Part shown: piece by piece, positions 1 through 12,076 of the stretch
Numbering within the stretch: position 1 is the stretch's first letter
Layout: every line of letters starts with the position of its first letter
Source: Quercus robur
Taxonomy: Eukaryota > Streptophyta > Magnoliopsida > Fagales > Fagaceae
DNA length: 64,000 nt
Direction of reading: 5' to 3'
Assembly (NCBI RefSeq): GCF_932294415.1
Contig: NC_065542.1
Coordinates: 44,357,942-44,421,941, forward strand
Made by a program: the position numbers and the translations under genes
Notes under the pieces: model-generated
The model's input: the letters and a program-made list of their open reading frames with translations, nothing else
The model's database searches: none
Told to the model about the DNA's origin: nothing

Positions 1-809
1 AAATCATTACACATACATAGGAAGATAGCCATTAAATTTATTAGAGATTAGAGAAAAGAAAAAATTAGGGGACAGATGGGGAGAATCGAGGGACACTTAA
101 CAACAACATAATTACTGTGGTGAGTGATGAATGTATATTATTATATAATTATCACTATATATTACATATACATACTATATGTGCTTTTTCATAAAAAAGT
201 TGAAGAATGAGAATTAATCTCAAACTCCGATATACCCATTTGAGATGCTTCCCCAACCTGCCTACAACTCTGCTTGTTGTGAAGCTTTCTGCCTGGGGGT
301 TGGGCATCACACATTTGATGGGTAGAAAGAGTGGGCAACCACTAAACTATTATTTGAGTCGAAATGGACATTGTGACATAGCAATGTTGGCAATGTAACT
401 TGTGGTGATAGTTTATTAAGGGATTAAAGAAACAAAAATCAAATAAGAACTCCTGGACTTTGTGATTGATAGATCTGCATGTGGAGTTGGAAGTCTCTGT
501 ATTTGTTGTATTTTTAGCACGTAGGACCTGGATGTTTGCCATGTGTATGTATCATAGAACTTCGTGGTTAGCATTAGATTCCCCATTATTTCGGTGATAT
601 ATAATACAATTACAACACACTTGAAAGAAAATGAAAACTTCGATCATTTAAACAATCAAAGGAAATGCATGATTGGTCCACTTTTTAAATATTAAATCTT
701 TGAATCCAAGAAATTATTGGAGTTTAAATTAAATCAGGAAATAATTGTAAATTTGCTGAGTTTTTGACTTGGCCTACCATTGAACCAGTCTTCAATACAA
801 GCCGAGTTT
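1..809. other. AT-rich intergenic stretch, no gene seen
   Basis: No reading frame here has recognisable protein character. Short open frames on both strands (around 207-398 and 342-542) overlap each other and look random. The stretch lies 3' of the possible small minus-strand gene at 810-1175 and would hold its 3' untranslated region. Confidence 0.5.
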
Positions 810-1175
810 TTATATCAATGATAGCAACAAAAATAGTATGATAATCACAGATAAAAACTTTAAACAAAACCCAAGTCCAATCCCTAACGTATCATTGTAC
901 ATTATTTTGTTGATAGTTTGAGATCTTCTACTCAACTTGACATCCCCAAAAGACAAGCTAACTCCTGGGTCTCTCATTCTGAGCGCACTCCCGTACAAAG
1001 TGGAATTGTTTGCACCTTGAACATTGTTGTTTATATAAATGTTAATGCAACAAGAATCATGGGACTCACCTCTAGGTCTACCGCGCATGAACATTGCTGC
1101 CCCAACGTTCCTTCCTTCCAAGCTGGGGTGTTCAAAGAAGTAGTCTTGGGCCTCTGGGCTGGCTTCTGGGTCCAT
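810..1175 (-). CDS. Possible small protein with C-terminal hydrophobic tail, unrecognised
   Basis: I do not recognise this 121-codon frame, but its composition looks protein-like, unlike the random frames around it. The N-terminal half is polar (MDPEASPEAQDYFFEHP, then GRNVGAAMFMRGRPRGE). A middle block follows with SCCINIYINNNVQGANNS and DPGVSLSFGDVKL. The last ~20 residues are strongly hydrophobic (FCLKFLSVIIILFLLLSLI), which would suit a tail anchor. I chose the ATG at 1175 because a GA-rich tract, common in plant 5' untranslated leaders, lies about 90 bases upstream on the same strand (1264-1285). It could instead be the last exon of a longer gene, with the tail being read-through into an intron. 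No neighbour informs its function. Confidence 0.4.
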   Translation of the reverse strand: MDPEASPEAQDYFFEHPSLEGRNVGAAMFMRGRPRGESHDSCCINIYINNNVQGANNSTLYGSALRMRDPGVSLSFGDVKLSRRSQTINKIMYNDTLGIGLGFCLKFLSVIIILFLLLSLI

Positions 1176-1263
1176 GAGATATTTGATTGTTTCTGTTGGT
1201 GGTTCGAGATTTCTATTTTTTTTCCTTCATGTTTGAAGTGCATGAACATTTTAGTCGTTGATT

Positions 1264-1285
1264 TTCTCTCTCTCTCTCTCTCTTT
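1264..1285. repeat. (TC)n microsatellite
   Basis: About eleven TC units. On the minus strand it reads GA and lies just upstream of the candidate small gene at 810-1175, a typical position for a plant 5' leader repeat. Confidence 0.9.
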
Positions 1286-1851
1286 ATGATTCCTAACTTG
1301 TTTTATGAGTAAGGTTGTTTGCCTCTCCTACAAGGTAAGCCAATCCTATTGGAATATGGCTTAAGCCACTTTCCAACACAAAGAATCTAGTATTGCTTAA
1401 GATCCTTATTACCAATTGGCTTCTTTGGTATTGCTTTTTCTTTCTCTTCATTATCTTTTCTGTGACTATCTCAAACTCACCAGCACTTAGCACCAACAAA
1501 ACCCAATGATCCAAAAATTAAGGAAAGAAAGGGTGCAGTCACATTTTTGGGCAAGAATGGGGACTAAAAAGTTAAAAAATAGTCAATAGAACTCTCACAA
1601 AAGTAGCTAATCTACCAAATTCTAAAAGGAATTTTCTTTTTTTTTAGAATACTAAGTATTTTATATTTTGTACTACATCTGACGTATTGTATATTTTACC
1701 CATACTCTAAAAATCTTAGACACTATAGTTTATTAAACTTGGTTGGTAAAGATAAATGGAAATTTCTACTTACATTTCAAAAACAGAAATATAGTTTGTC
1801 AAAGAAGCAATGTGAAATTGTTTAAAAGATCAAACAAGATGCATCCTTTTT

Positions 1852-1855
<4 letters not shown>

Positions 1856-1889
<34 letters not shown>
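1856..1889. repeat. (TC)n microsatellite
   Basis: About 17 uninterrupted TC units. Confidence 0.9.
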
Positions 1890-1892
<3 letters not shown>

Positions 1893-2634
1893 TGTTTCTT
1901 GATAAGTAATCCTAATCTCACTCTTTCAAAACTGTTGCAATAATTATTAGTTAGAAAATGAAGATAATTTTCAATCCTAATCCCAAAGCAAATTTTTACA
2001 CAAGACTTCAACACAGACACCACCCTATTGAACTGTTCGATAATACTGGGACTCCTAGACATCTCTTGCACCTATCATGAGTGACAATAGCTTTAAATAA
2101 CTATAAATTATTTTGGACAATTTTCCGACAATCGATAGGTACTTCTAGAAATATGATATATCACCATTTCAAAATGACATGTTAGAGCAGATAAAAATCA
2201 TATAATAGTTGGTCTAGAAATTAGAAAAAATTTATAGGCCACAAGTAAAAATAGTACAAGTGAGACATACTAGTAATTGATTAAGTGGACTCTTTTATTT
2301 TTGTTCCCCTGAACTCTGAGTTGATTACTTGATTGAGGCCACAATGTTGCGACAGGAGGACAATATATTATTGCAACTATGGTTGACATAACTATTATTC
2401 ATTACATGCCACAAACTCATGTTAATGGAAGTCACAATTGTTGCCGATCAATGGACAAAAAGTGTCACGATAAAATATTGTTGAGAACTGGGAAAAAAAA
2501 TTGATGGCTTCTGAAACTTGAGGTGATAAATGACAGATAATAAAGAGTACCACCTTTGAGTGAAAATTTAGCCTCTTCGGTTAATTATAGTTGCTAAAAT
2601 CCTGACTTATAGTCAGATTTACTAAGATTATCAA

Positions 2635-2661
<27 letters not shown>
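2635..2661. repeat. (TA)n microsatellite
   Basis: About 13 AT units. Confidence 0.9.
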
Positions 2662-2666
<5 letters not shown>

Positions 2667-3589
2667 TTATATACCAAATATCTTTGATCCTTGATTAAAC
2701 ATAAACATCTTTTTGAGAAATAAAATATCCAATAAATTGTAATTGTTCATTAAGCTTCTTATAGTTGTTTAACATATGAGCTTTTCCTGTTTTATTCTCA
2801 TTATGGTTTCTTACCATAAAAGTGGGACTAGAGTGAAGATTTTTTTGTTTCTTCTATCATTTTTTTTTTTTTAAATTTTTATAAAGTTTCTAAATTTGAA
2901 GGTCAAACTCATATCTTGTCTACTGTATATTATGGGTTTGACTATAATAATGACACTGGGATCTTTTAAATTACAAAATAGAGGGTTTCTTGACTGTAGT
3001 TTCTAAGAATTTTCACTGAAATTTTATTCAAGAATGATATAGATACAATGAGATGAATCTAAAACATTAATTGGATGAGACTCACCATGCTTTGTTGGTG
3101 CAAAGTCTTAAGTGCATCTATACTTGTGTTATTCAAGTAATTGAATAATAACAAACTCCTATTTTAGTGTTAATTGCCATTTGCCATATATTTCTAATGA
3201 ATTTGCATCAAGTACAAAATTATTTAGGAAAGTACTGCATCATAAAAACTCTTCCAGCGTATTGGAACAGTATTTTTGGTAGGATAAATTTGTTCTTGTT
3301 CAACCAAATCAAAATATTCTTACTTTTAGTTTATAAGTCTACCATTAATTTCTTTGGACGGCAATAGAATTCTTCATAAGCATTCATTTTTCGGAAGAAC
3401 ATTCCACCTAAGCAAGTAAAACGTAGTGGCATTCTTCTTTTTAATGCTATTTTGAACTTGAATGCAACAATAAATTTCAATCACCAGGAATATTAACTAT
3501 TATGTTCAACAGGCTTCACCAACATTTACCACACGTAAACTTTTGTAGTGAATAGTGATTGCCATTAGATATGAACAAGTATCCCAGCT

Positions 3590-3595
3590 TTTATT
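3590..3595 (-). promoter_or_regulatory. Candidate polyadenylation signal of NDUFA9
   Basis: AATAAA on the minus strand, about 180 bases past the NDUFA9 stop codon at 3773-3775. The spacing suits a plant 3' untranslated region. The motif is common in AT-rich DNA, so this is only a candidate. Confidence 0.4.
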
Positions 3596-3772
3596 AATCA
3601 TTGTTATTGAACATCATTGTGAATTCTACATATGAATGAAAAAGATACAACAGTCATGCGCTCAAAAATCTTTTTACCATTTGCTAAAAGAAATGGAGGC
3701 CTTACACGCCTGTTTCAAAGTCTTCAACTGGGTGAACTAAAAAACATTTGGGACCAAAAAATCCACAGAACC

Positions 3773-6700
3773 TCAAGCATAATCATCAGTAGAGACTTTT
3801 TCACTTACAGTAGAACCAAATTGGGGACCACCCTTACGAAATGCGATAAGAAACTCAATAGGGTATCCTTTCAGCTTATGAGGCACAAGCCCAAGATCAC
3901 TGAAAGTCAAAGCTGCAAATTCCACCACCAAAATCAAGAGAAATGATAGAATAATATGACTGAAATGGAAGACTTATAGTTTACCAAAGCAAAGAAAAAG
4001 AGAGGAAAACTTCAGACAACAAACATGCAAAAAGAATAACAGGCCAAAGCTAAACTCACCATTCTCTGAAACGACTGTGTCTTTAGTTAATGCAAGGATC
4101 TGATCAAGGTTGAACATGAAGGGAACGGGTAATGGAAAGGGAACTTTATTAAGTAAAAATTCTCGTGGCATTGCAATAGCCTGAAAGCATTTACAAACAT
4201 TTGTAATTAGGATTCACATAAAAAATAATAAAATAAAATAAACACATACACAAACATATAGTAATCCAATTGTTCAGCGTCTACCAGCTAACAAAGCAAG
4301 ATACAATCATATACAGCAACATACATGCCAACAACTTAAAAAGACATGATAGCCAAAAGTAAGTCACAACACATATGAGAGCCTCATTAAGAAACAACTG
4401 TCAGGCACATATAAACACACACAATGCGTGCTGATTGTTGGAACATGTGACATCCTTCTATATTTTCAGAATTAGGGCTACAAAAAGAAATGTCATATAA
4501 GGAAACCAGTCTAATTTGACATGCAAGAACGCAGAATATGAGTTCCAGTATACATGTCTGATCGAGTTTTTGTTACGGCATCATTCATTAGTACATTTGA
4601 AGCAGACTTTACCCTGCTAGTCAATCATCAAATATATTTTTGGCTTCCAGAAAACAATAAGAAGTTAAACAAAACCTGAGAGTTACACAGGAAGTGCCAT
4701 TTGAGCTAGAAGTCATTGGCAAAAATTCAGATTTTAGAGGAGGTATTTCAATGAAATTAAAATCAAGAAGCCTCCCCATACATCATGATCTATTAAGATG
4801 TGTGACACAAATTTCAGATGTCTGATAAATATTCACTTATAGATACTTCAAATAAGGTTTTCCTAAGGCAAATAAACCCAACCATCTAAAGTAACAGAAG
4901 CTAAAATGAGCTTATCAGTGGCACTAAAAACAGAAGATTCAAAAAGATTCGTTTCCATTGGCCCTAAAATATTGACACAGTCTATTTACCTTTGCAATAG
5001 GGAAAGGAACTTTGACATAGCGAGGCCATTCCCGGATCACATCATACATAATTTCTGCCTGGAGTTTGCAAAGATCTCAGTTAAAATCAGTACATATCAA
5101 CAGGAAAACGGGAAAGATTAGAAAGAGATTTACCAATTCATGTATGGTATAGATATCTGGCCCACCAAGTTCATAAATTTTTCCCATGCTGGTGCCATCA
5201 TCTTTCAAGGCCGCAACAATTGCACCAGCAACATCAATAACATATACTGGTTGGATTCTGCATATAAGCATTTATCAGAAAAATGTCCATAAAAATGGAT
5301 GCTGTCATTTCTGCAGCATAATTTGTTGATTCTGCACCCTCATTAATGAGGGTGATATTAAGGTAAAAATATCAATTATATTACCGAAAATTCCCCAGAC
5401 TAAAAACCCCATCCTGACATTGCTCAGCTTTACAAAAAAATATCTCTTGGGCTTAAATTGGCAAGTGCCCGTTAGTGAGCCCACAAGAAAGTTACACCTC
5501 TACAACTGGTGTGCGTTTGGGAATTGTTGAAAAAAGTTTAACCTTTTGCCTTTTGTTAGCTTTTTTGCAAATAATCTAGCTTTTAGCTTTTTGTAACAAA
5601 TTTAACAAAAAAGTCCAAAAACTATATATTTTAATAAACACTATGCAAATAAGCTAACAAAAATAAGTAATTCCCAAACGAACACCTGGTATATTTTCAT
5701 CAAGAAATTGTGGTTTGTTGTGGAGAGCCAAAGGAAGATTGGGGGACAATGAGATTGACCACCAGTGTTGGGTAAAGTCGGATCTCCTAGATGCCTGCGA
5801 TCGAGTGGCACCAAACAAGGGGCATTAGTTTTTTTCATTTGTTCTCAATGTCACAATGGCTGTGGCTTCAAATTTGCATCCTTCTAATCTTACTATTTTA
5901 TAGAAGATAGGACCAACGCACCAACCTCACATGAACCAATGGTCCCCACAACACCAATAACACAAATATATAAGATACACACCCCAAAAGATAACCCCAA
6001 CTCCAGCAAGCTAGGGTTTTCTTTCCCTTTCCAATTAGGGTTTCCCACCACACTCCCAACCATCCAATTCCTCTCTCTCTCTCTTTCTGCACAATTGGAT
6101 CAGATTTTGATGATGAATAGGTGAAGCCAGGAAAACACATGAAGGACATTGCAGCAATAACATACCAGTCAGGTCTTTCCTCAAGCAATGTCAATCTAAC
6201 CATCTCTTCGAACAAAACCCAAATTGAATGTGCCACCAAGTTTTTGATCTTTACCCGCAAGTAGTAGCCAATTTAAACCCAAGAGATTATTTTTTAGGAC
6301 CAAGCACTGTCAGGAAGGAGCTTATAGTCTCAGATTATTACGGTAATATAACAGCTATTTTGACAAAAAGCTGCTGCCCTCATCAATGAGGGTGGAGAAG
6401 CAGCAAATAATGGTTCACAATAACAGCACCCCCAAAAAATTAAAACTTAAAGAACTGCCATGAGTTACAATGAAAACTTTTGAAATTTAACCATTACATA
6501 ATTTTATTACCAGACTGCAAATGATAGATTCAAGACATACTTGGTAGATCCACCACCAATGAGTGGAAGGAAGCCATAGTTTTTTGCAGAACGTGCCCAA
6601 GTATTCATAATCCTATCCTCTGTTCCAACCATTACAGCAGGTCTCATAATTGTGGCCTGCACAAGGAACTGCATGTCAGAAATTCTGTTCTCAAAGGCAG

Positions 6701-7515
6701 TGTGGTCAGATTTATAATTAAGAAAGCACATAATACAGACTTTTTTGCATCATCCAACCTCATATCAACAAGAAATATCAAATTTTAATGGATGAGTCCA
6801 TAGCCGACTACATAATTAAACCACAAATACATTAACATTTCGCTTGAAGTTGATTTCATTTCATTTTTAAAAAATTACCTAGTGTTTGTCAAAATTTTCC
6901 TAAATAGTCATAAGCTTTGCTGCCCATTAAAGCTAAAATCATAAAGTCTCTTCTTTTCTTTTCTTTTTTATTTATCCTTGATAAGTTACAATAATCATGT
7001 AATTTTTTTTTTGGAAGCAAAAGAGAGAGAATGAGGGACCAAAAAAAATCATAAGTTTTACAAAGACTTTCACATCCTCCATCACAAAGAAAGACAGAGC
7101 ATGTAAGAACTTTATAAAAGGCTAGCATATAACAAGACAAATGACATTATAATTCCACAAAAATGCCATATGTACAGTACATTTGTTAGGTGGGAAAAGT
7201 AAAGGAATATAAGAGGGTATAAAGAAAATGGAAGAAGGATTGATATTCTCTCATTTGTAGAGTAGAAGAGTTCTATTTGAACCCATCATTTTTAATCTTC
7301 CTAAACTAAGGGGAAATATGAGAAATAGTCTTACATAGGTGATTTGACAATATGATCCTTCTAGTTTATTAAAAAGGAGTCATACAAGGACATGATACAA
7401 AAATGCTTTGTTTTCTTTTTAAGTAGAAAGTGTTCCGTTTGTCCTTGTATAGCTTCTTTCAAAAGGGCTTCCGCTTCCACTTTTCTATTCCTTCAGACAA
7501 AGACTAATCATCAAT

Positions 7516-7548
<33 letters not shown>

Positions 7549-10181
7549 CAGAGACCTTATGTGGGAGAGCATGACGTTCTGCCATATAGTGCACTCTTTG
7601 AAAAGAAAATTGAATTACTCTTAAGCCACATTAGAGATAAGAACAAATTTAAAAATAGGGACTCTTTATTTCCTTTGGTTCAATATTTCAAGACTACTAT
7701 TGGTTTCCTTTGATTCAATGTTTCAAGACTACTATTGATTTTCTTTGGTTCAATACTTCAAAACTTTTCCTCTCTCACATACACAAAACTCTTTGCATTT
7801 CCATTCACCCTTTTCACCCCTTGCACTTCTACTCCTTTATATACACATGCCCATAGCCCTTCATGCCATCCCATCTCAAATACACCCAGACCAAAAACGA
7901 TGTCATTTACCTTCAACCTTTCAATGACATCTACATAACTCCAACATTGTCGTACCATTTGATTGTAACCTGTATGTATAGGATGTGACCAAGGAAGGGG
8001 GTTTGCATTTTTTATTCAATGACAATAGCTTACGGTTTTGATGTTGAAGTCGAATGTTGTGGATTTTGTGTTGATTTTGTGAAGGTTGTGATTGCCTTTT
8101 AAGTCTTTAGGTGTTTGGGATTTTGGTGTGAAAAAGTCATAACTGTATTTTATTTTAGAACTAAATAGAAAGAAAAAGAAACCTTCTAATTGTGATTATT
8201 TATGAATTTAGCTATTTTTTATTTTGTTTTAGAACACATAATTTGTATATTTTTCACTACTATTTTGTGCAGTATGAGCCATAGTGATAAAATAAAAATC
8301 AATGATGAAGTCAAAGAGTTTTTTGTGTTTTTAGCCAGTTTCTCTTTGTTTAATCACATTCTCTTTATGCTAATACTTATAAATGATTTTCTTAATTTCA
8401 TTGAGATAATGAATTGGATGTTTGAGATTGGGATCTCCATATTTGGTTGTGAGAATAAAGCGGTCGAGGAATTGTTTAGGTTAGGGACAGAGCCACTCTC
8501 GAACAATGAGGCTACCACTTATATCACTTTTTTACATAACAATAACCACTGAACACATTAGCAAGTCATAAAAACGTTTTTAACTCTAGCATTTTCCTCC
8601 TTTTAAACGCTATAAAAAATTTATAGATCTAAAATCTAAAATAAAAAATAAAATATACAAGCCCAAAAAAAAGTAGCCCAGCAGCAAAAATTACCAATAG
8701 CAAAAATATTTAAAAATTAAGCTCAATCAACCAATTTTATCTAAAACAAACAACCTGGCCTTTTGAAAAAATTTAAACAAAATAATTTTGTCCTTACCCA
8801 GCAGTACACATCAAAGACACTAAAAAAAAAAAAAAAAATTCACAGTAAAGCCAGAGGCCAGAACCGCCACACCAGCAGCAAAGCCGCCCCCAAGTTCAAG
8901 TCCCGGCTCCATCTCTGGTTCATGTGGTTCCTTAAATTTATGTAATTTTAGGATATAAAAGTATTTTACTACTATCAATGTTATTTTTGGTCCTCCTAAC
9001 CTTTTTTGTTCCCTCAACTTAAATCAAGTCACTCTGTTTCACTGGTGCATTAACCGCTCTCCTCTGAACATAAACTATCTCAAGTGATTCTCTCTCATCT
9101 TTTCATCAATAAGGGTCACTACTATCTTTAAACCACCCTCCCAAATGGATCTTAAATGTATTAGGTATTATTCTTTGGCTCAGCCATTGATTTAAACTAA
9201 GCATCTTGATCCTAGGTCCATTATCTCCTTTGTGCCCAAGACTGCAAATCAACCTTAGAGTAAAGGTGCAATATAAATTTTTATTTTAATGACATGGGAC
9301 CTCACCAAGGCAGTACCCTTTAGACTCACCCCTGAGAATTAAACCATGGATACACAACCTCACTGACCAAAACTGTGTATAGGTAAGTTTAGGGAACTTC
9401 TAGTGGGGATCAAACCCAAGATGTCTAGATCTACAGCTCATCCCAAGCCTCCAACCACTAGGCTGCACCCTAACGGGTGGTGCAATATAAAGATAATAGT
9501 CCATCCTATGTGTAGCTAAACTAGTACATAGCTTTATTAGTTAAGATTGCTCTGGCTTGATTGATACTGTTTCAATCTTTTCTTTTATATACAAAAATGG
9601 GGATATAGCTAGCATTAAACCTGCAAGCATATTGGGTTAAGGTCACTAACCATATTCCTAGCAGTAATGTATGTAAAACTCACAAGAAGTGTCATTATCA
9701 GCTTAGGCTAAAGGAAAGAAAAGAGTTTACTTCAGGTATCTCTCTCAAAACAGCTTCCTCTGCAGCAGCTTTAGCCCTTAGCAGTCTGGACGGAGATGAT
9801 GGAGATGCCCCCAAACAAGAAACTTGAATGAATCTTGCGATACCACCATGTTCTTTGGCAATCTGCACAAGTTAAAGACTAAAGAGTGAAATGACTACGA
9901 AGGAAAAGAAAACTACAAACTAAGTCTCCTGGAAAAACATATCATGAAACACCAATTCAGCAAAGTCTTTTGGTTATTTTGGTAAGAAAATTAAGTTACC
10001 TCTAGCTGGAATCCATTATATGTGGTATACCAGATAGTTCAGTTCCCACAGTGCAACTCTAAAGTAAATCACACTCAACTTACTTGCATTTAGTACTGAA
10101 TTACTTGAGATGAGGTATCACCATGATATAAAGCATCACAAAGAGTTTATAGAGTAACATCCCCACCTCCCAAATAAATAA

Positions 10182-10221
<40 letters not shown>

Positions 10222-12076
10222 AGAAGAAGAAGAAGACAATCTTCCTAATTTATATACATAAGGTAAGATTAAAATCCATAATAAAAGGTATCCCTCAACC
10301 CTATTTATCCCAAATTATATATTTTTCATGATATGAGTGATGAAATCATAGAAAAACAGTGAATAAGTTTGCATTTTTCTCATTTGTTATTGATGATGCT
10401 TCTTCAAGCCGATACAGAAGAGAAGAAGAGCAGCAATAGTTTTGGGAGCATACAGGAACTACAAAATAAAGACAATGTACACATAGGAACCTACCATTGC
10501 AAGTTGTTCAGCCATGGAAAAGTTCACTTCCTCAAAGCTATAGTTCCTTGTCTCATACTCCCTTCCTGTCAATGAGGGTAGTTACTCAGGTAAGTACATT
10601 CACAACCTCCAAGACTGAGAAAACAAGTGAAGAAAGTCTACCAATCAGATTGAGAACAACGTTAGCCTTCGCCATAACAGCCTTAATCGAGTTTTCATCT
10701 CTTGGGTCGTATTTCATTGGTACGATCTGAGCAATTGAACAATGAGACAAACAAGCAATGCAGTAGACTAAATAAATGAATGGTCAAAACAACCACAAAT
10801 TGTATTTTCAAGCATATGAAAATATTACGAAATAATTTACCTGTCCCAAATCTCCCATCAACTTGAGATGGCGAGGATTATCCTCAGAACCTCGGAAAGG
10901 AACTAACACTTGAGTTCCTATTTTAGCTGTGGAAGAAAAGTAAAGTATCAGGCTATCAGCACAAATCACCATAAGAACTAACACTTGAGTTCCCATTTCA
11001 TTGATTGCACTCAAGTTAATAACAGTTACATTCACCAACTGACCTAGCTGTTGAACCACATAACGACCAAGGAACCCTGTAGCTCCAAACACTGTAGCAA
11101 CTATACCGCTGCAAAACACAGCATTATCCTTTTCAAATTTATATAAGCAATCACATCATGAACTCAACCATTTTCTGCAGAATCTAATCTGTTAATTTTA
11201 TATTCAACCAGAAACAAAGACGTGACAAATTTTTCCCAGAAAAAAAAAAGCTTAATCTTTGTTTGGTTGCTGAGAAAATGATTTTTTTTTTTTTTAAATT
11301 TATTGAAATATTCTTCCTTAGGACCATGAATTACCAAAAAAAATCATTTGCTAGAAATCTCAGAATGACAATTTTTTCCTACATTTTCAGACCAACCAAA
11401 CACTGTAGCAACTATACCACTGCAAAACACAGCATTCTTCGTTTCGAATTTATTTAAACAATCACATTACTAACTCAACAATTTACTAATTCAACCAAAA
11501 ACAAAATACAAGACCAAAATTTCCCACAAGCTGCATTCCGAGGAGGGGAAAAAAAAAGATTAATAAGTTTAATCTTTGTTTGGTTACTGAGAAATGAAAG
11601 GAAAAAGAGCAAAAATTATTGAATTTTGTTTCCAAAGGTCCCCAAATTACCAAAAATAAAAAATGTTCATTAGGTAGAAATCTCAGAATGACAAACACAA
11701 TATTTCTCTCAATGTTCCTACATTTTCCGATCAACCAAACACATTAAGAGGGAAAAGTGAAAAAAGCAAACCTAACGGAGGATCTTCCACCAGTGCCTTT
11801 GCGAACGAGGTGGCCGACGCCTTTGGTGGCCAAAGTAGATCCGTACCGTGGATGATCAGCTCCATAACCTGCAAGCAAGAAAGAAAAAAAATTGATAATG
11901 TCCAATTTGACCTTGTGAACGAGAGCAGAAATTACAATCGGAAAAGGGTAGAGAGGGAATGGGAAATTACGGTGATCGGAGCTGGAGATGGAGTAGAGGG
12001 ACTTGAGGGATGAGATTGAAGCCGACGATGACTTCAGAGATTGCTGCTGCACTATACGCCTCGAAATGGCTTGCAT
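3773..12076 (-). CDS. NDUFA9: NADH dehydrogenase (ubiquinone) 1 alpha subcomplex subunit 9, 39-kDa complex I subunit, mitochondrial
   Basis: Accessory subunit of respiratory complex I, an atypical short-chain dehydrogenase that holds NADPH near the matrix-arm/membrane-arm junction (family knowledge). The coding exons, in minus-strand order, are 12076-11971, 11868-11772, 11108-11044, 10926-10841, 10726-10642, 10565-10495, 9862-9731, 6656-6541, 5257-5134, 5058-4990, 4180-4060 and 3912-3773. All introns are GT-AG, the phases join without a break, and the total of 1212 nt gives 403 residues, near the usual plant length. Residues 1 to about 50 are Ser/Arg-rich, as in a mitochondrial presequence. 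The glycine-rich nucleotide site GATGFLG is at about 76-82. Family blocks include LVPFRGSEDNPRHLKLMGDL, GREYETRNYSFEEVNF, IQVSCLGASPSSPSRLLRAK and MRPAVMVGTEDR. The ATG at 12076 is the only start giving the presequence. The 3074-bp intron before exon 8 holds a SINE, and the intron before exon 9 holds a MITE. Confidence 0.96.
5508..5686. mobile_element. Short inverted-repeat DNA transposon (MITE) in an NDUFA9 intron
   Basis: The left end reads GGTGTGCGTTTGGGAATT and the right end, reverse-complemented, reads GGTGTTCGTTTGGGAATT, so 17 of 18 bases match. The element is about 179 bp, AT-rich and non-coding. If the ends are trimmed by one base, CTG flanks both sides and could be a 3-bp target duplication, but this is weak. 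The superfamily is not determined. It lies in the intron between coding exons 8 and 9, away from the splice sites. Confidence 0.75.
7519..7546. repeat. (TA)n microsatellite
   Basis: About 14 TA units inside the long NDUFA9 intron. Confidence 0.9.
7671..7765. repeat. Threefold tandem repeat of about 33 bp
   Basis: Three diverged copies of a unit beginning TTCCTTTGGTTCAATATTTC and ending in ACTACTATTG lie head to tail in the long NDUFA9 intron. The third copy is partial. Confidence 0.7.
9278..9478 (-). mobile_element. tRNA-derived SINE in an NDUFA9 intron
   Basis: The insertion is bounded by identical 13-bp direct repeats GGTGCAATATAAA at 9265-9277 and 9479-9491. On the minus strand the 5' end carries an A-box-like TAGTGGTTGGA (complement of 9450-9460) and, about 35 bases on, a B-box-like GGTTTGATCCC (complement of 9406-9416), the internal promoter of RNA polymerase III. 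The 3' end is an A-rich tail. The 201-bp length fits a plant SINE. It is in the same orientation as the host gene, inside the long intron. Confidence 0.85.
10181..10236. repeat. Poly(A)/(GAA)n tract
   Basis: About 38 A residues followed by about five AAG units, in an NDUFA9 intron. Such tracts are prone to assembly error. Confidence 0.85.
11085..11734. repeat. Tandem duplication spanning NDUFA9 exon 3 start and intron 2
   Basis: Two diverged copies, about 11085-11395 and 11396-11734, each begin with CCAAACACTGTAGCAACTAT and share the blocks TAATCTTTGTTTGGTT and AGAAATCTCAGAATGACA. The first copy includes the first 24 bases of coding exon 3 with its splice acceptor; the second carries the same stretch inside intron 2. 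See findings. Confidence 0.85.

Larger units (their letters stand above)
1300..3589. other. AT-rich intergenic stretch with two microsatellites
   Basis: No gene is supported. It holds a (TC)n tract at about 1856-1889 and a (TA)n tract at about 2635-2661. The right end approaches the 3' end of NDUFA9, which is read on the minus strand. Confidence 0.6.
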
